Assembly: GCF_015831355.1 (NCBI RefSeq)
Contig: NZ_JADWYR010000001.1
Coordinates: forward strand, 1,736,001 to 1,800,000
Origin: Panacibacter microcysteis
GTDB taxonomy: Bacteria; Bacteroidota; Bacteroidia; Chitinophagales; Chitinophagaceae
Length of the DNA stretch: 64,000 bases
Reading direction: 5' to 3'
The notes beneath the pieces were generated by a model, which was not told where the DNA came from, made no database searches, and worked only from the letters and a program-made list of their open reading frames with translations. Positions 47,408 to 56,286 of the stretch are shown here, piece by piece; the first letter of the stretch is position 1, and every line of letters begins with the position of its first letter. Made by a program: the position numbers and the translations under genes.

Positions 47408-47482
47408 TCCCCCCAACCTCCCACAGCACAAGTGTGCGACGCAACCAAAGCCCAATAGCCATCCCACAGCCGGGTACATAAA
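47408..47482 (-). repeat. Dispersed palindromic repeat, copy 18
   Basis: Reverse type A core at 47426-47445 (first base pair of GTAC changed to GCAC), then ACAGCCGGGTACAT. It marks return to the host-like base composition after the AT-rich module. Confidence 0.75.
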
Positions 47483-47515
47483 AATCTTCCTGCTACCTTT
47501 TCGGTATTAACGCCG

Positions 47516-48188
47516 ATGAGACACGAATACGAAAGGTTGCCAACCACATATGCCTATAATATTCCCGGCTCATATGAAGATGAATGCGATGCCGCGCAGG
47601 ATGCTTACCCCGGCCGTATGCAGCAACACAAAACAGTGGACAATGAAAAAGCCTGCGGCGCACACAGCGTGATCAGTATTGCCAGCAACAGGAAACACAA
47701 ACAGTAAAAGGATCATAACGCTTACCCGGGTGTGTGGCTGCAGGAACCCGTGGCCACCGGGCATGCAGACAACCTGGTAGACAGCAAAGACATGCTTTCT
47801 TCTTCGCTCATGGTATTGCCGGGGCAAAGCAATGCAAAACAGCATGCCGTGTTCATCTTAAAAGAAGCATTTGCTTATGAACATGCGGAGATCGCCGCTG
47901 TGCCGGATATTACGGGTGAACATTCACGTAAGCTGCCCAGCCGCGCAAAGGCACAACTGAAGCAGCCGGGTGCAAAAGGTAAAGCCTGCAACAGAACTGC
48001 GGCTCGTGGAAAAATAGCTTTCAGCTATACAAAAGGGAGATATGTTGCAACCGGAACAGATGCTGCATGACCATATCACCGTTGTAACAGACGGTGGTGG
48101 CAGGATTGCTGCATTCCGCAACATCATTGCAGTCCGCGACAATGTGACCAGGCTGCTGCTGTGCTGCGGGTTGATTGAACACAGGTAA
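47516..48188 (+). pseudogene. Decayed ECF sigma factor of the ECF41/SigJ type
   Basis: Three pieces in order resemble one ECF41-type sigma factor. The region 2 part is YNIPGSYEDECDAAQDAY ... VISIASNRKHKQ, broken by an in-frame TAA at 47705-47707. The linker and region 4 part is GVWLQEPVATGHADNLVDSKD ... FILKEAFAYEHAEIAAVPDI, like the family's WLPEP linker and AVFxLREVFxYxYAEIA helix. After a frameshift near 48040 comes the start of the SnoaL-like C-terminal domain, ITVVTDGGGRIAAF, which then ends at a TAA (48186-48188), short of the usual length. At least one stop, one frameshift and a lost C-terminus mark it as nonfunctional. Such sigma factors normally control a neighbouring carboxymuconolactone decarboxylase or oxidoreductase gene; none is adjacent. 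Confidence 0.75.
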
Positions 48189-48268
48189 GTTTTGGCAGTG
48201 GTTACATTTTATTGCATAGTAACTACTATTCAGCGGCAATGAACCACGCACAACCAAAACTTACCATC

Positions 48269-50041
48269 ATGACAAAATGTTTACGCTTCATAACCTTCCT
48301 GGTCCTGTCGCTGTGTATGCAGCAATCGTTGTTTGCGCAGTTTGCACGAAGTGTAGGTGGCACCGATGCTGATAACGGGCAGGCCTTAGCCTACGATGCA
48401 GCCGGGAATACTTACATCATCGGAGATTTCAGGGGGAAGGCTGATTTTGACCCCGGGCCGGGCACGCTATACCTCAAAAGCAGTTGCCCCTGCGATGAAA
48501 GCAACCCTTTGCTGCCTGATATCTTCTTTGCCAAATACTCCAGGAACGGCGCTTTGATCTGGGCCAGGCAGGTAGGCGGCAGCGGTTATGATTATGGCCG
48601 TGGTATTGGCGTAGATGACGCAGGGAATGTATACATTACCGGTTCATTTGAAAGCACTGCTGATTTTGATCCTGGTACCGGCATCAGCAACCTGGTGGCG
48701 GCAGGCGGTAAAAATATATTCCTTGCAAAATATACTGCTTCGGGTAATTATCTCTGGGCATCAAACATCGGCAGCGGTGCCTGGGGCGAGGGCAACAGTT
48801 TATCCGTAAGTAATGCAGGTATACTAACCGTTGCAGGGTATTTCAATGGTACCGCAGATTTTGATCCTTCCGCGGGTATAGCAGCTTTTAACGCGGGTGG
48901 TTTCTCTGATCCTTTTTTTGCACGCTACACCGCAGATGGTACCTATATGTGGGCTAAAACGATTACCGGTAGCGGGGAGTCGTCCGGGCAACATCTTTAC
49001 GTGGATTCTGCCGGTGCTATTTATTTTACCGGGAATTTTTATGGCACTGCAGATTTCAATACCGGCGCAGGTGTATTTGAGTTAACAGGTACCAATGCAA
49101 AAGATGCATTTTATGCAAAGTATACTGCCAGCGGCGAGTTTGTATGGGCCACCAGGGTGGGTGGCAATGGCGACGAAAGCGGTACAGCCATCATCGCTGA
49201 TAAAGCAGGTAATGTATACGCCACCGGGTATTATATCAACGAGATTGATTTTGATCCCGGGGCAGGCATATTCAATATGTCAAGCGGTATTGGTGCTTAT
49301 AACGGTTATCTTCTGAAACTTAATAAAGACGGGCTGTTTGAATGGGCAAACAATATCTACAGCGGCCAGTTTAATGTTGGTCTTTCACTGTCGCTGGATG
49401 CACAGCAAAACGTTTATGCTACAGGTTATTTTAGTGGTACCACTTCATTCAGCCCCGCAACTTCTATAACAAGTGCCGGCGGTACAGACATCTTTATTGC
49501 GGTATACAAATCAACGGGCGCACTACTCAATATTTTTAAAGAAGGCGGTATTACCAACGACTGGGCATCTGCTATTGCAGTGGATGCGAAAGGCTTTATC
49601 TATGTTACCGGTTATTACACCGGTGCTGCGCAGTTTACCATTAATGGCGCCATTACCACGTTAACCAGTGCAGGTAATGGTGATGTATATTTTCTGAAGG
49701 CCAAAAGAAAATCTTTACAAACCGCGGCAGTGGCTGCGGCAACTGCTACAGATCTTATGGCAGGTAACAGCAGCAATGCCGGCCAAACAATGTTGCACCA
49801 GAATATACCCAACCCGGCACAATCGTACACCACTGTTGCTTATAACCTGGGTACTGCTGCACAGGTGCGTTTATCACTTGTTGATATGAATGGTAAAGAA
49901 GTAATGGTACTAAAAAATGCCATGCAACAAAAAGGCCTGTATACCTTGCAGGTAAATGTTGGCAGGCTTAAGAGCGGCATCTATATCTGGCGGCTGGCAG
50001 CAGGTAACGAATACTTTACAAAAAAGCTGGTTGTTCAATAA
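48269..50041 (+). CDS. Repeat-rich secreted protein with T9SS type A sorting domain
   Basis: A 590-residue secreted protein. A signal peptide ends at about residue 24 (SLFAQ). Eight or so beta-propeller-like repeats of about 50 residues follow, each with an ADFDPGxG or related acidic turn (about 65, 135, 205, 270, 335) and a GNVYxTGxF strand, as in SBBP-type proteins. The acidic DFDPG turns may bind Ca2+ (inference). The C-terminus (LHQNIPNPAQSYTTVAYNL to KKLVVQ) is a T9SS type A sorting domain, so it is sent to the cell surface. Among several in-frame ATGs, 48269 gives MTKCLRFITFLVLSL, a proper signal peptide. Function unknown. Confidence 0.85.
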   Translation: MTKCLRFITFLVLSLCMQQSLFAQFARSVGGTDADNGQALAYDAAGNTYIIGDFRGKADFDPGPGTLYLKSSCPCDESNPLLPDIFFAKYSRNGALIWARQVGGSGYDYGRGIGVDDAGNVYITGSFESTADFDPGTGISNLVAAGGKNIFLAKYTASGNYLWASNIGSGAWGEGNSLSVSNAGILTVAGYFNGTADFDPSAGIAAFNAGGFSDPFFARYTADGTYMWAKTITGSGESSGQHLYVDSAGAIYFTGNFYGTADFNTGAGVFELTGTNAKDAFYAKYTASGEFVWATRVGGNGDESGTAIIADKAGNVYATGYYINEIDFDPGAGIFNMSSGIGAYNGYLLKLNKDGLFEWANNIYSGQFNVGLSLSLDAQQNVYATGYFSGTTSFSPATSITSAGGTDIFIAVYKSTGALLNIFKEGGITNDWASAIAVDAKGFIYVTGYYTGAAQFTINGAITTLTSAGNGDVYFLKAKRKSLQTAAVAAATATDLMAGNSSNAGQTMLHQNIPNPAQSYTTVAYNLGTAAQVRLSLVDMNGKEVMVLKNAMQQKGLYTLQVNVGRLKSGIYIWRLAAGNEYFTKKLVVQ

Positions 50042-50107
50042 CAGGCGGGCACATCAAGCCATGTTGCGGCGGTAAGCATGTTGCCTGCTGCCCATGAATA
50101 TAACCTT

Positions 50108-50146
50108 AACAAACGTTGCAGCATATGCTGCAACGTTTGTTTTATC
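50108..50146. terminator. Bidirectional terminator, 34-bp perfect palindrome
   Basis: AACAAACGTTGCAGCAT and its exact complement (50125-50141), followed by TTTA; located between convergent genes. Confidence 0.85.
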
Positions 50147-50154
50147 CGGTAATG

Positions 50155-50976
50155 CTATTTCACCACCGTTACACGCAGGTAAGTGGCCGTAATAAAAGTT
50201 GTGTCGTCTGTGCTTTGGTTGTGTGCTTTAAACAGCTCTTCCAATTCCTGCTGCAATGCTGCTTCTTTGCCATTGGCTGCGGCAGCTTCAAAAGCATTCA
50301 TTGTAGGGCCGTAATAATTGCGAAAACGGGCCAGGTATACTTCCGGCGAAAAAGCCGCCCTGAAGGTGAAAGTATCTTTTTCAAAATGAATATTTGCTGC
50401 AGGTATGCCTGCCTGTTCAAAACGTTCCGTTACATGGCTTTCCACGCCCCAAAGCATCGGGCTTATAAAGCCTTCCGGTGGTGGCGGTGTATAGGCGCTG
50501 CTTATTTTGAGTATCTGTGCCACAAGCGTTGGGTCTCCCGGTATCCAGTTGCCCATTACTATGCGGCCGCCGGGTTTGGTTACACGTACCATTTCTTTGG
50601 CTACATCAAAAGGTTTGGGTGCAAACATAGCCCCGAAGATGCTTACCACCAGGTCAAAAGTGTTATCATCAATCCCCGTAAGGTTAGCTGCATCGCCTTC
50701 CCTGATGGTACAGTTGGTAATGCCAGCTTCGGCAATGCGTTTGTTACCGGCTGCTACCAGGTTGGCTGCAATGTCTATACCAGTTACATGCGCACCGAGT
50801 TTTGCTTCGGGCAGTGCCGTGTTGCCATCACCGCAACCAAGATCAAGCACCTGCATGCCGGGTGTAATGTGTAGTTTGGCGGCAAGGTCTTCGCCGCTTT
50901 GTCGCATGGTCTCGGCAATTTTTGTAAAATCGCCTTTCTCCCATAAGGCTTTGTTTGGATTCATGGTGTTTTTCAT
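50155..50976 (-). CDS. Class I SAM-dependent methyltransferase
   Basis: A 273-residue cytosolic methyltransferase of the Methyltransf_11/25 type. Motif I is VLDLGCGDGNTALPEAKLG (about residues 43-61) and the acidic end of strand 2 is VTGIDIAANLVAAG (about 64-77). DAANL (about 95) and FDLVVSIFGAMFAPKP (about 107-122), then VTKPGGRIVMGNW (post-I/III), complete the fold. Such proteins methylate small molecules, for example quinones or arsenic compounds; substrate not predictable. It is a single gene with a C-terminal lid (about 170-270). Confidence 0.88.
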   Translation of the reverse strand: MKNTMNPNKALWEKGDFTKIAETMRQSGEDLAAKLHITPGMQVLDLGCGDGNTALPEAKLGAHVTGIDIAANLVAAGNKRIAEAGITNCTIREGDAANLTGIDDNTFDLVVSIFGAMFAPKPFDVAKEMVRVTKPGGRIVMGNWIPGDPTLVAQILKISSAYTPPPPEGFISPMLWGVESHVTERFEQAGIPAANIHFEKDTFTFRAAFSPEVYLARFRNYYGPTMNAFEAAAANGKEAALQQELEELFKAHNQSTDDTTFITATYLRVTVVK

Positions 50977-51342
50977 TTTAGGACCTAAAAGGTAAAAAGA
51001 TTAAATGGCTAATGCAAGTGCCGGTAGAAGATAAAAGGGTATTTTTTGTGGCCGGGCTGTATTGCTGCTATAAGGCATTGGTTGCGTCGCACTCTTGTAC
51101 GGATGGTAATACTATTCAGCAAGGGTGCGGCGCTGTTGCTGCAGCATGGGCAGGTGTTATGCGGTCTTTGCTATAAGCTTCGCGTTTGCTGCACCATGTA
51201 CAGAACGTACAAGTGAGTGACACAACAACAGCTTCATGCATGTACTGCAGCCCGTAGCAAAACAATAATAACGTGTTGAAATGTTTACGCAGTTCATGTA
51301 AACGATATGCGGGTAGCTATTGATTGCAACAATGCGCAAACG
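50977..51342. other. Intergenic region with an inverted repeat pair
   Basis: A 366-bp gap between minus-strand genes. About 215 bp of it is the composite repeat (copies 19 and 20). No promoter was seen with confidence. Confidence 0.55.
51048..51262. repeat. Composite: two inverted copies (19 and 20) of the dispersed repeat
   Basis: A forward type A core at 51081-51100 and a reverse type B core at 51207-51226, with GGCCGGGCTGTATTGC at one end and TACTGCAGCCCGTAGC at the other. The 106 bp between the cores includes the GTTGCTGCAGCA and GTTTGCTGCACC segments. Confidence 0.8.
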
Positions 51343-51648
51343 TTAGACCGTCATCTTTGCAAATTCCTGCAGTTTTATTGGCTTTAGCAGTTTTACAAGT
51401 TTGCCTGCATAACGTATAATTTTCTGCTTTACCAATTCATTGGTTATTTTAAAGAAGGTCTCATAAATGGTGCCTGCAAAAGAGGCCATATCCTGTCTTG
51501 TAAGGGTAATGTTGTTATAGCCTTCATCATCCTGCCCGAATTTTTTGTACAACATAAACAAGGTGTCTGCAACGCGGCCTTTTACATCCATCAGCGCAAG
51601 ATCGCGTATGCTTTTTTCTGCGCTTAGCATTAACTGCTGCATGTGCAT
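51343..51648 (-). pseudogene. Crp/Fnr-family regulator remnant (C-terminal HTH half)
   Basis: A 101-residue frame matching the second half of Bacteroidota Crp/Fnr regulators. The dimer-helix end and linker are MDVKGRVADTLFMLYKKFG (about residues 20-38) and the winged HTH is LTRQDMASFAGTIYETFFKITNELVKQKIIRY (about 49-80). The N-terminal cyclic-nucleotide-binding-type domain (about 110 residues) is absent. An in-frame TAG lies two codons before the ATG, and nothing like the missing domain is readable further upstream. It is probably a truncated gene; a stand-alone small DNA-binding protein is the alternative. Confidence 0.6.
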
Positions 51649-51820
51649 ACCTTGCTATGCATGTACAGCGGTCCGCAGACCCTGTTGTATCGGGTTACTT
51701 CAGGTGGCTTATATGTGGTGTTGGGTTAAATTGGGCGGTACGGCAGCATTTTATATACCCTACCTCTTTAAGCACCATTCGATTTTCAGTTGAGCTTTGC
51801 ACGCGGTATCGTTGCTGCCA

Positions 51821-52255
51821 TTATTTACTTTCCATTTTGCCGGTGGCAGCGTTGTTGTTGCCGGTTTTGAATGCCTTCCATAAATACCAGCACAAAACGT
51901 ACACGAGCCACAGTGCGGAAAATGCGGCAATACCGATAAGGTTTGCATGCATGTCTTCAGGATCTGCATTGCCATGTATTTTGCGGTGCAACAGTGTGTT
52001 TGAATATTCCTGGGCATATTCAATTGCCACACCAAATGCATAGAGCATTGCAAATATCAGCGCGTGAATCAGGAGATTTCTTTTGGCAAAAAGTATGTTG
52101 AGGAATGCAGCGGCCAAAAAATAAAAAAGGGTGTGCATCTCCCGGTCCCTGCCGGAAAACATAGCGGGCAATCTTAGCATAAACCCTGCTATGGCAATGC
52201 CAAAAGCGATGAACGTGATCAGTAATTTATGCCAGAACTTTAATTGCATATTCAT
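51821..52255 (-). CDS. VanZ-like family membrane protein
   Basis: A 144-residue integral membrane protein with four hydrophobic segments (about residues 8-28, 41-56, 62-78 and 107-127). The conserved polar pattern of the VanZ family is visible: DREMHTLFYFLAAAF in segment 2, IEYAQEYS after segment 3 and DPEDMHANLIG before segment 4. VanZ itself gives low-level teicoplanin resistance, but most family members have no known role. It is a single gene. Confidence 0.82.
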   Translation of the reverse strand: MNMQLKFWHKLLITFIAFGIAIAGFMLRLPAMFSGRDREMHTLFYFLAAAFLNILFAKRNLLIHALIFAMLYAFGVAIEYAQEYSNTLLHRKIHGNADPEDMHANLIGIAAFSALWLVYVLCWYLWKAFKTGNNNAATGKMESK

Positions 52256-52329
52256 AAAACAGTATGGTAAAAATTGTTGCTAACCAAACACCGATGAATA
52301 TACAATTATTGTATGGCAGTACCGGTTAA

Positions 52330-55032
52330 TTATCTGATGAGCACAACGGTGCCACGTTTGATAAATTTTTTACCGGTATAATCTGTGGCTTCTGCCACTA
52401 CTGCGTATGCGGTAAGCGCCGCAGGCATGCCATTTATAGTGCCATCCCATCCTTTTGTAAAGTCCCGTGTGTAGAAAACGCGTTCGCCATAGCGGTTGTA
52501 TACGGCAAAATAATCAAGGCTTTTCATACCTACCGGTATTGCTTTCAGTGCATCATTTTTACCGTCCCTGTTTGGCGTAAAACCGGTAGGTATAAGAATA
52601 TCCGGGCCTAAATATCTTTTTATAAGAATGGTACTGTGCGCATCGCAGCCTTCATTGGTTACTGCATCAAGCCGGTAGCGCAATTCACGGTCGTATGTAG
52701 CTACGGGGTTTTCAATGTGGGTGTCGCTGAGCCCGATAGGCGGGCTCCAGGTATAGTGATTGTTGTTACCACCATTTGCATTCAGTTGTACCGGCTGGTT
52801 CTTGGCTGCCAGCGTATCGTAACCTGCAAATGCCTTGTTTTTAAAAATGGTTAAGGGCCTGTGAATTGTATCGGTACAGCCATGGATTGTTTTTGCATAC
52901 AATGTAAAAGCGTTATCACCCTCGTTCATAAAATATTTTGTAAGCTCATGATTGCCTTTTTTCTGCCCGTTACCAAGATCCCAGTACCATTCGCTTACAA
53001 GACCGGTAAGATCTGTTGCGGTGTATTTAATGGTGCGGTAAACACAGGAATCACTTACATGCAATGAAGTGGACGGGTGTGGGAATACATGAAAAAAACT
53101 GTCTTTGGGAATACTGTTACAGCCATAATTGGTGGTTGCCTGCAGTGTAAGTGCATAATCACCTTCTGCAAAAACTGTTGCAGGGTTTTGTGCGGTAAAG
53201 CTAGTATTGTTCACCTGCCATTTCCAGGTGTTGATCACTTCTCCGGTTACTGTTGCGGGCAGCCATGAAGCATCCTGCAGGTGTAAGGTTTTATTGTCGC
53301 ACAGCGGTGGGTCTAAACGATATGCTGCTACAGGCTGGTTGCGTACCTCAATTGTTTTGGTAACCGTATCAGAAACACATCCTTCATCAGTTGTTACCAC
53401 AAGCGAAACGGGTATAGGGCCTGCAGCCGGCGGAATAAAGCTTGCGGGGTTTTGAACGTTATCAGGGGTACCGTTGATCATCCATTGCCATGTATTGATG
53501 TTAGACAATTGTTGCGGCACATTGCTCTGGTCTGTTAATGACAACACTGTTTCGTTCTGGCAAACTGTACCCGGGTAAATAAAATCAGCAACCGGTTTTG
53601 GCACTACTGTAATGATTGCCTGCTGCGTATTTTCACACACGCCGGAATTGGTTACTTTAAGGGTTACGCTGAAGCGGCCATAATCTTTGAAGGAATGTTG
53701 TACCGTGTCTTTTGTGAGCAACGTGGAAGTATCACCAAAATCCCACTGAAGTGTAGGATTGCTAAGGTTGGTAGAATGATTGAAAAAAGTAAAAACATTG
53801 TCTTCCTGGCATCCGGAAGTGCTGCTGGCAGAGAAGGCAGCTACCGGTACAGGCTCTACGTGAACGGTTAGTTTCTTTTTAAAACTTTCGCAGCCAAACA
53901 ACACTTTTTGCGATACATAATAATAAAACGTACCAGCCTTATTGGTAGCAGGTATCAGCGGTTCTGCAGAGCCGGGTTGTAGTGTATCGGTGTACCAAAG
54001 CAGATCGCTGTTGATCGCTGCTGTTGCCTCCAGCGGCGGTGCATTCTCATGCTGGCAGAAATAATATAATGTTTTTCCTTTAGGCGTATCTGGCACAGGC
54101 AATGGTGTAACGATAGAATATACGGTGTCGCGGCACCCATAGCCCGGGTAGGGTTCCAGGTCGACCCAAAACTTACCCGTTGTGACGGGTGGCGGCGAGA
54201 GTGTAAGATTTTGACTTGTGCCCAGTATTTTGGAATAGTCTTCATTGTACCAGGTATAATACTTAAAACCATAAGGTGCATTCAGCAGCAGCGCGTTTGT
54301 TTCAATACAATAGGGCGCGGTGGCAAGAATGTTTGAGCAGCCGGAGCCTACATCCAGGTAGGCATAGCCAAAATGCCCGCCCAGTGTACAATCCCCCGTT
54401 TTAAATTCCAACGTTACCTGCTTGCCTGCAAGCCCCACAAATTGTATGGAAACAGGCGACCATTCTTTGTATAAAATGTCACTGTTGGGTGCTGTATGTT
54501 TGAAACCGGGTATCTGGCCGTTGGAAATATAATTGTAAGACGCACAGTTGATCAGGTTGCCTGTGCCCGTTTCATAAGCTGTTACAAAAAAGCGTGGCTG
54601 TTCATAGGGCGAATGCTGCGGATCCTGGAACACCACCGCATAGAAATAGGTAAAACTGAATGTGTCTTCTGTAGTTGGTACATTGAAAGTATAACTGATT
54701 CCTTCTGCCTGTGCATTTACATCATCATTACCGAGCTTTACTGAATACTTGCCACCGTACGGACAAAGCTGCGGAAACTTGCCATAGGGATCGAGCGGGA
54801 TAACGCCGGATGGATCTGCAGAAATGATCTTGTGCCTGATGGACATTGTATCTGTAGCATCAGGTTTAAGGTCAATTACATTTTGTACCCCGCTGGAGTA
54901 AGTTGTACCGGTAGAAAAATCCCAGTGTGAAAAATCTCCCTGTTCAAAATCAATGTTGGGCGGACATGTGTTTTGTGCTTGTACAGCAGTATACAAAAGG
55001 ATACTAAACAGGGTAAGTATGAAGAATCTCAT
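52330..55032 (-). CDS. PKD-domain secreted protein with T9SS type B sorting domain
   Basis: A 900-residue secreted protein. The signal peptide ends at about residue 19 (AVQAQ). The N-terminal region (about 22-235; NIDFEQGDFSHWDF) looks like a MAM/jelly-roll-type module of gliding-associated proteins. Several PKD/Ig-like domains follow (about 390-700), recognised by WDFGDTSTLL, FKDYGRFSVTLKVTN, and WYWDLGNGQK. The C-terminal 90 residues (ILIPTGFTPNRDGKNDALKAIPVG ... YNRYGERVFYTRDF ... GWDGTINGMP) are a T9SS type B / gliding-motility-associated domain. It is likely a large surface adhesin-like protein; ligand unknown. Confidence 0.88.
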   Translation of the reverse strand: MRFFILTLFSILLYTAVQAQNTCPPNIDFEQGDFSHWDFSTGTTYSSGVQNVIDLKPDATDTMSIRHKIISADPSGVIPLDPYGKFPQLCPYGGKYSVKLGNDDVNAQAEGISYTFNVPTTEDTFSFTYFYAVVFQDPQHSPYEQPRFFVTAYETGTGNLINCASYNYISNGQIPGFKHTAPNSDILYKEWSPVSIQFVGLAGKQVTLEFKTGDCTLGGHFGYAYLDVGSGCSNILATAPYCIETNALLLNAPYGFKYYTWYNEDYSKILGTSQNLTLSPPPVTTGKFWVDLEPYPGYGCRDTVYSIVTPLPVPDTPKGKTLYYFCQHENAPPLEATAAINSDLLWYTDTLQPGSAEPLIPATNKAGTFYYYVSQKVLFGCESFKKKLTVHVEPVPVAAFSASSTSGCQEDNVFTFFNHSTNLSNPTLQWDFGDTSTLLTKDTVQHSFKDYGRFSVTLKVTNSGVCENTQQAIITVVPKPVADFIYPGTVCQNETVLSLTDQSNVPQQLSNINTWQWMINGTPDNVQNPASFIPPAAGPIPVSLVVTTDEGCVSDTVTKTIEVRNQPVAAYRLDPPLCDNKTLHLQDASWLPATVTGEVINTWKWQVNNTSFTAQNPATVFAEGDYALTLQATTNYGCNSIPKDSFFHVFPHPSTSLHVSDSCVYRTIKYTATDLTGLVSEWYWDLGNGQKKGNHELTKYFMNEGDNAFTLYAKTIHGCTDTIHRPLTIFKNKAFAGYDTLAAKNQPVQLNANGGNNNHYTWSPPIGLSDTHIENPVATYDRELRYRLDAVTNEGCDAHSTILIKRYLGPDILIPTGFTPNRDGKNDALKAIPVGMKSLDYFAVYNRYGERVFYTRDFTKGWDGTINGMPAALTAYAVVAEATDYTGKKFIKRGTVVLIR

Positions 55033-55154
55033 AGCAGGGGTTTAGGTTTGGAGCACAATATTAATCCAGTGCCTTAATAAATCCAAATCAGCAGGATTAA
55101 GATAAGATTGATTCTTTGAGAATGGCTGCAGCTGCCGGTAATGATTTTTGCGGG

Positions 55155-55232
55155 GATTGTGCCCGGAGCCCGCAGCTGCCATGAAAAAGGAACGATGAAA
55201 CGAGCGTGGCAACAGGCGATGCCATGACTACC
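55155..55232 (-). repeat. Dispersed palindromic repeat, copy 21 (variant core)
   Basis: GTGCCCGGAGCCCGCAGCTGCCATG leads to the divergent core at 55194-55213 (GATGAAACGAGCGTGGCAAC), then AGGCGATGCCATG. It shares the CCACGCTCGTTTC variant with copy 12. Confidence 0.65.
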
Positions 55233-55248
55233 AATGATGGCTACATGA

Positions 55249-55819
55249 TTATTCTCCGTACATCAACGCGTGATCGCCAGGCCCTGCACGGCCGTTAACT
55301 GCAGTGCTCTGGCAGGCATATGAATGTATTGTGTATACGTACCTGCCCGTTTGGTAATCAAGACACGTTGAATTTTCCGGTGCACGGCCAAATACACCAT
55401 TGTCTCCGGTGCCCGGTGCTATAACACCGGTGTTGGTTTTAAACTCCATGGTGCCCCACATTTCCCACCAGTTGCTTTTCCAGCCTTCGCCTGTAAAAGC
55501 AAGCGTGCCATTTTCTATAATAAAAAGGATAAGCGTTGTTATCTATGAGTATATCCACATGGTCTGCTGCTGTATCTGTTACAACAGCCTGTGTTGTAAA
55601 CGGGTGGTCCCAATCTATGTTTACAGTCCTGATGGTGATGTTTGAACTACGGTCGATGGTGAAAGGTTGCACCCGGTTGTGGTACACAGAATCTGCACCG
55701 TTACATTCCGGTGTAAGCTTGCTGAAAGCAGCAATCATCACCGGGCAGCGTTTGGGATTAACGTCGGTGGTGTTCGATTCAAAATAAAAAATGACCGGGT
55801 GTAACAATGCTTTACGCAT
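55249..55819 (-). pseudogene. Frameshifted fragment of a right-handed beta-helix glycosidase (GH110-like)
   Basis: Reading downward from 55819, the frame gives RCPVMIAAFSKLTPE ... FTIDRSSNITIRTVNIDWDHPFTTQ ... LIDNNAYPF. It then needs a one-base shift at a run of five T near 55522-55530 to continue IIENGTLAFTGEGWKSNW and MWGTMEFKTNTGVIAPGTGD. SSNITIRxVxIDWDxPF and the ENGxLxFxGEGW-like continuation resemble alpha-1,3-galactosidases (family GH110) and other beta-helix proteins. Both ends are missing: only about 190 of some 600 residues remain. Removing a single T restores the frame, so part of the damage could be a sequencing error; the missing ends could not. Confidence 0.5.
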
Positions 55820-56025
55820 GACACGCAGAAGTTATAGCAGTATAGTTATTATGGCAGAAAGATAAAATCAACCTGCATTGTATGGGCACATAATTTTAGC
55901 AGGTGCAGGTAAAACCTTAGCAATAGCTTTTTGCGTTGAAAAGCTGTAATCTTTAGAGCATTTCTATACTAACCAACGTTAACTTAAAATTTAAATTAAT
56001 TATCCACATTTTATTTAAACATCAT

Positions 56026-56286
56026 TAACTTTACGCTCTCAAAATTTTTAGATCACAATTTATGCTGAACTGAAGTTGAAACAGATTACAACACATAGTC
56101 ACCTCTTATCTTTCCATCCTGTAATGATGGGTGTTGTTAACTTGCCCGAACCAATCTGCTTCCGACCGGTACGACGACCTCGTATTTGATATTTCAATCA
56201 GCTTTACAGATTACATCCTGTTCTCCTGGTTTGCTTACACCCGTAAGCTATACGTGTATCTTTTTTAATCATTAGCATCTACAACA
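56026..56286 (+). promoter_or_regulatory. Putative arginine-operon leader with alternative hairpins
   Basis: A TAACTTTA box (56026-56033) is one base off TAnnTTTG. About 200 nt downstream, GCTTAC-ACCC-GTAAGC (56233-56248) forms one hairpin. An overlapping alternative pairs TACAC (56236-56240) with GTGTA and runs straight into TCTTTTTT (56259-56266). The two hairpins exclude each other, an attenuator-like layout. No leader peptide with Arg codons was found. Confidence 0.35.

Larger units (their letters stand above)
47281..48268. other. Accessory intergenic stretch: operator, repeat and decayed gene
   Basis: A 988-bp gap without an intact gene. In order it holds the C-box-like operator, an AT-rich stretch (about 47331-47385), repeat copy 18, a decayed sigma factor (47516-48188) and the upstream region of the next T9SS cargo gene. 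Confidence 0.7.
55033..56286. other. Long region without an intact gene
   Basis: A 1,254-bp stretch. It holds repeat copy 21 (55155-55232), a frameshifted glycosidase fragment on the minus strand (55249-55819) and, from about 55820, an AT-rich upstream region for the arginine cluster. That upstream region has a TAACTTTA box (56026-56033) and a long possible leader. Confidence 0.6.
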
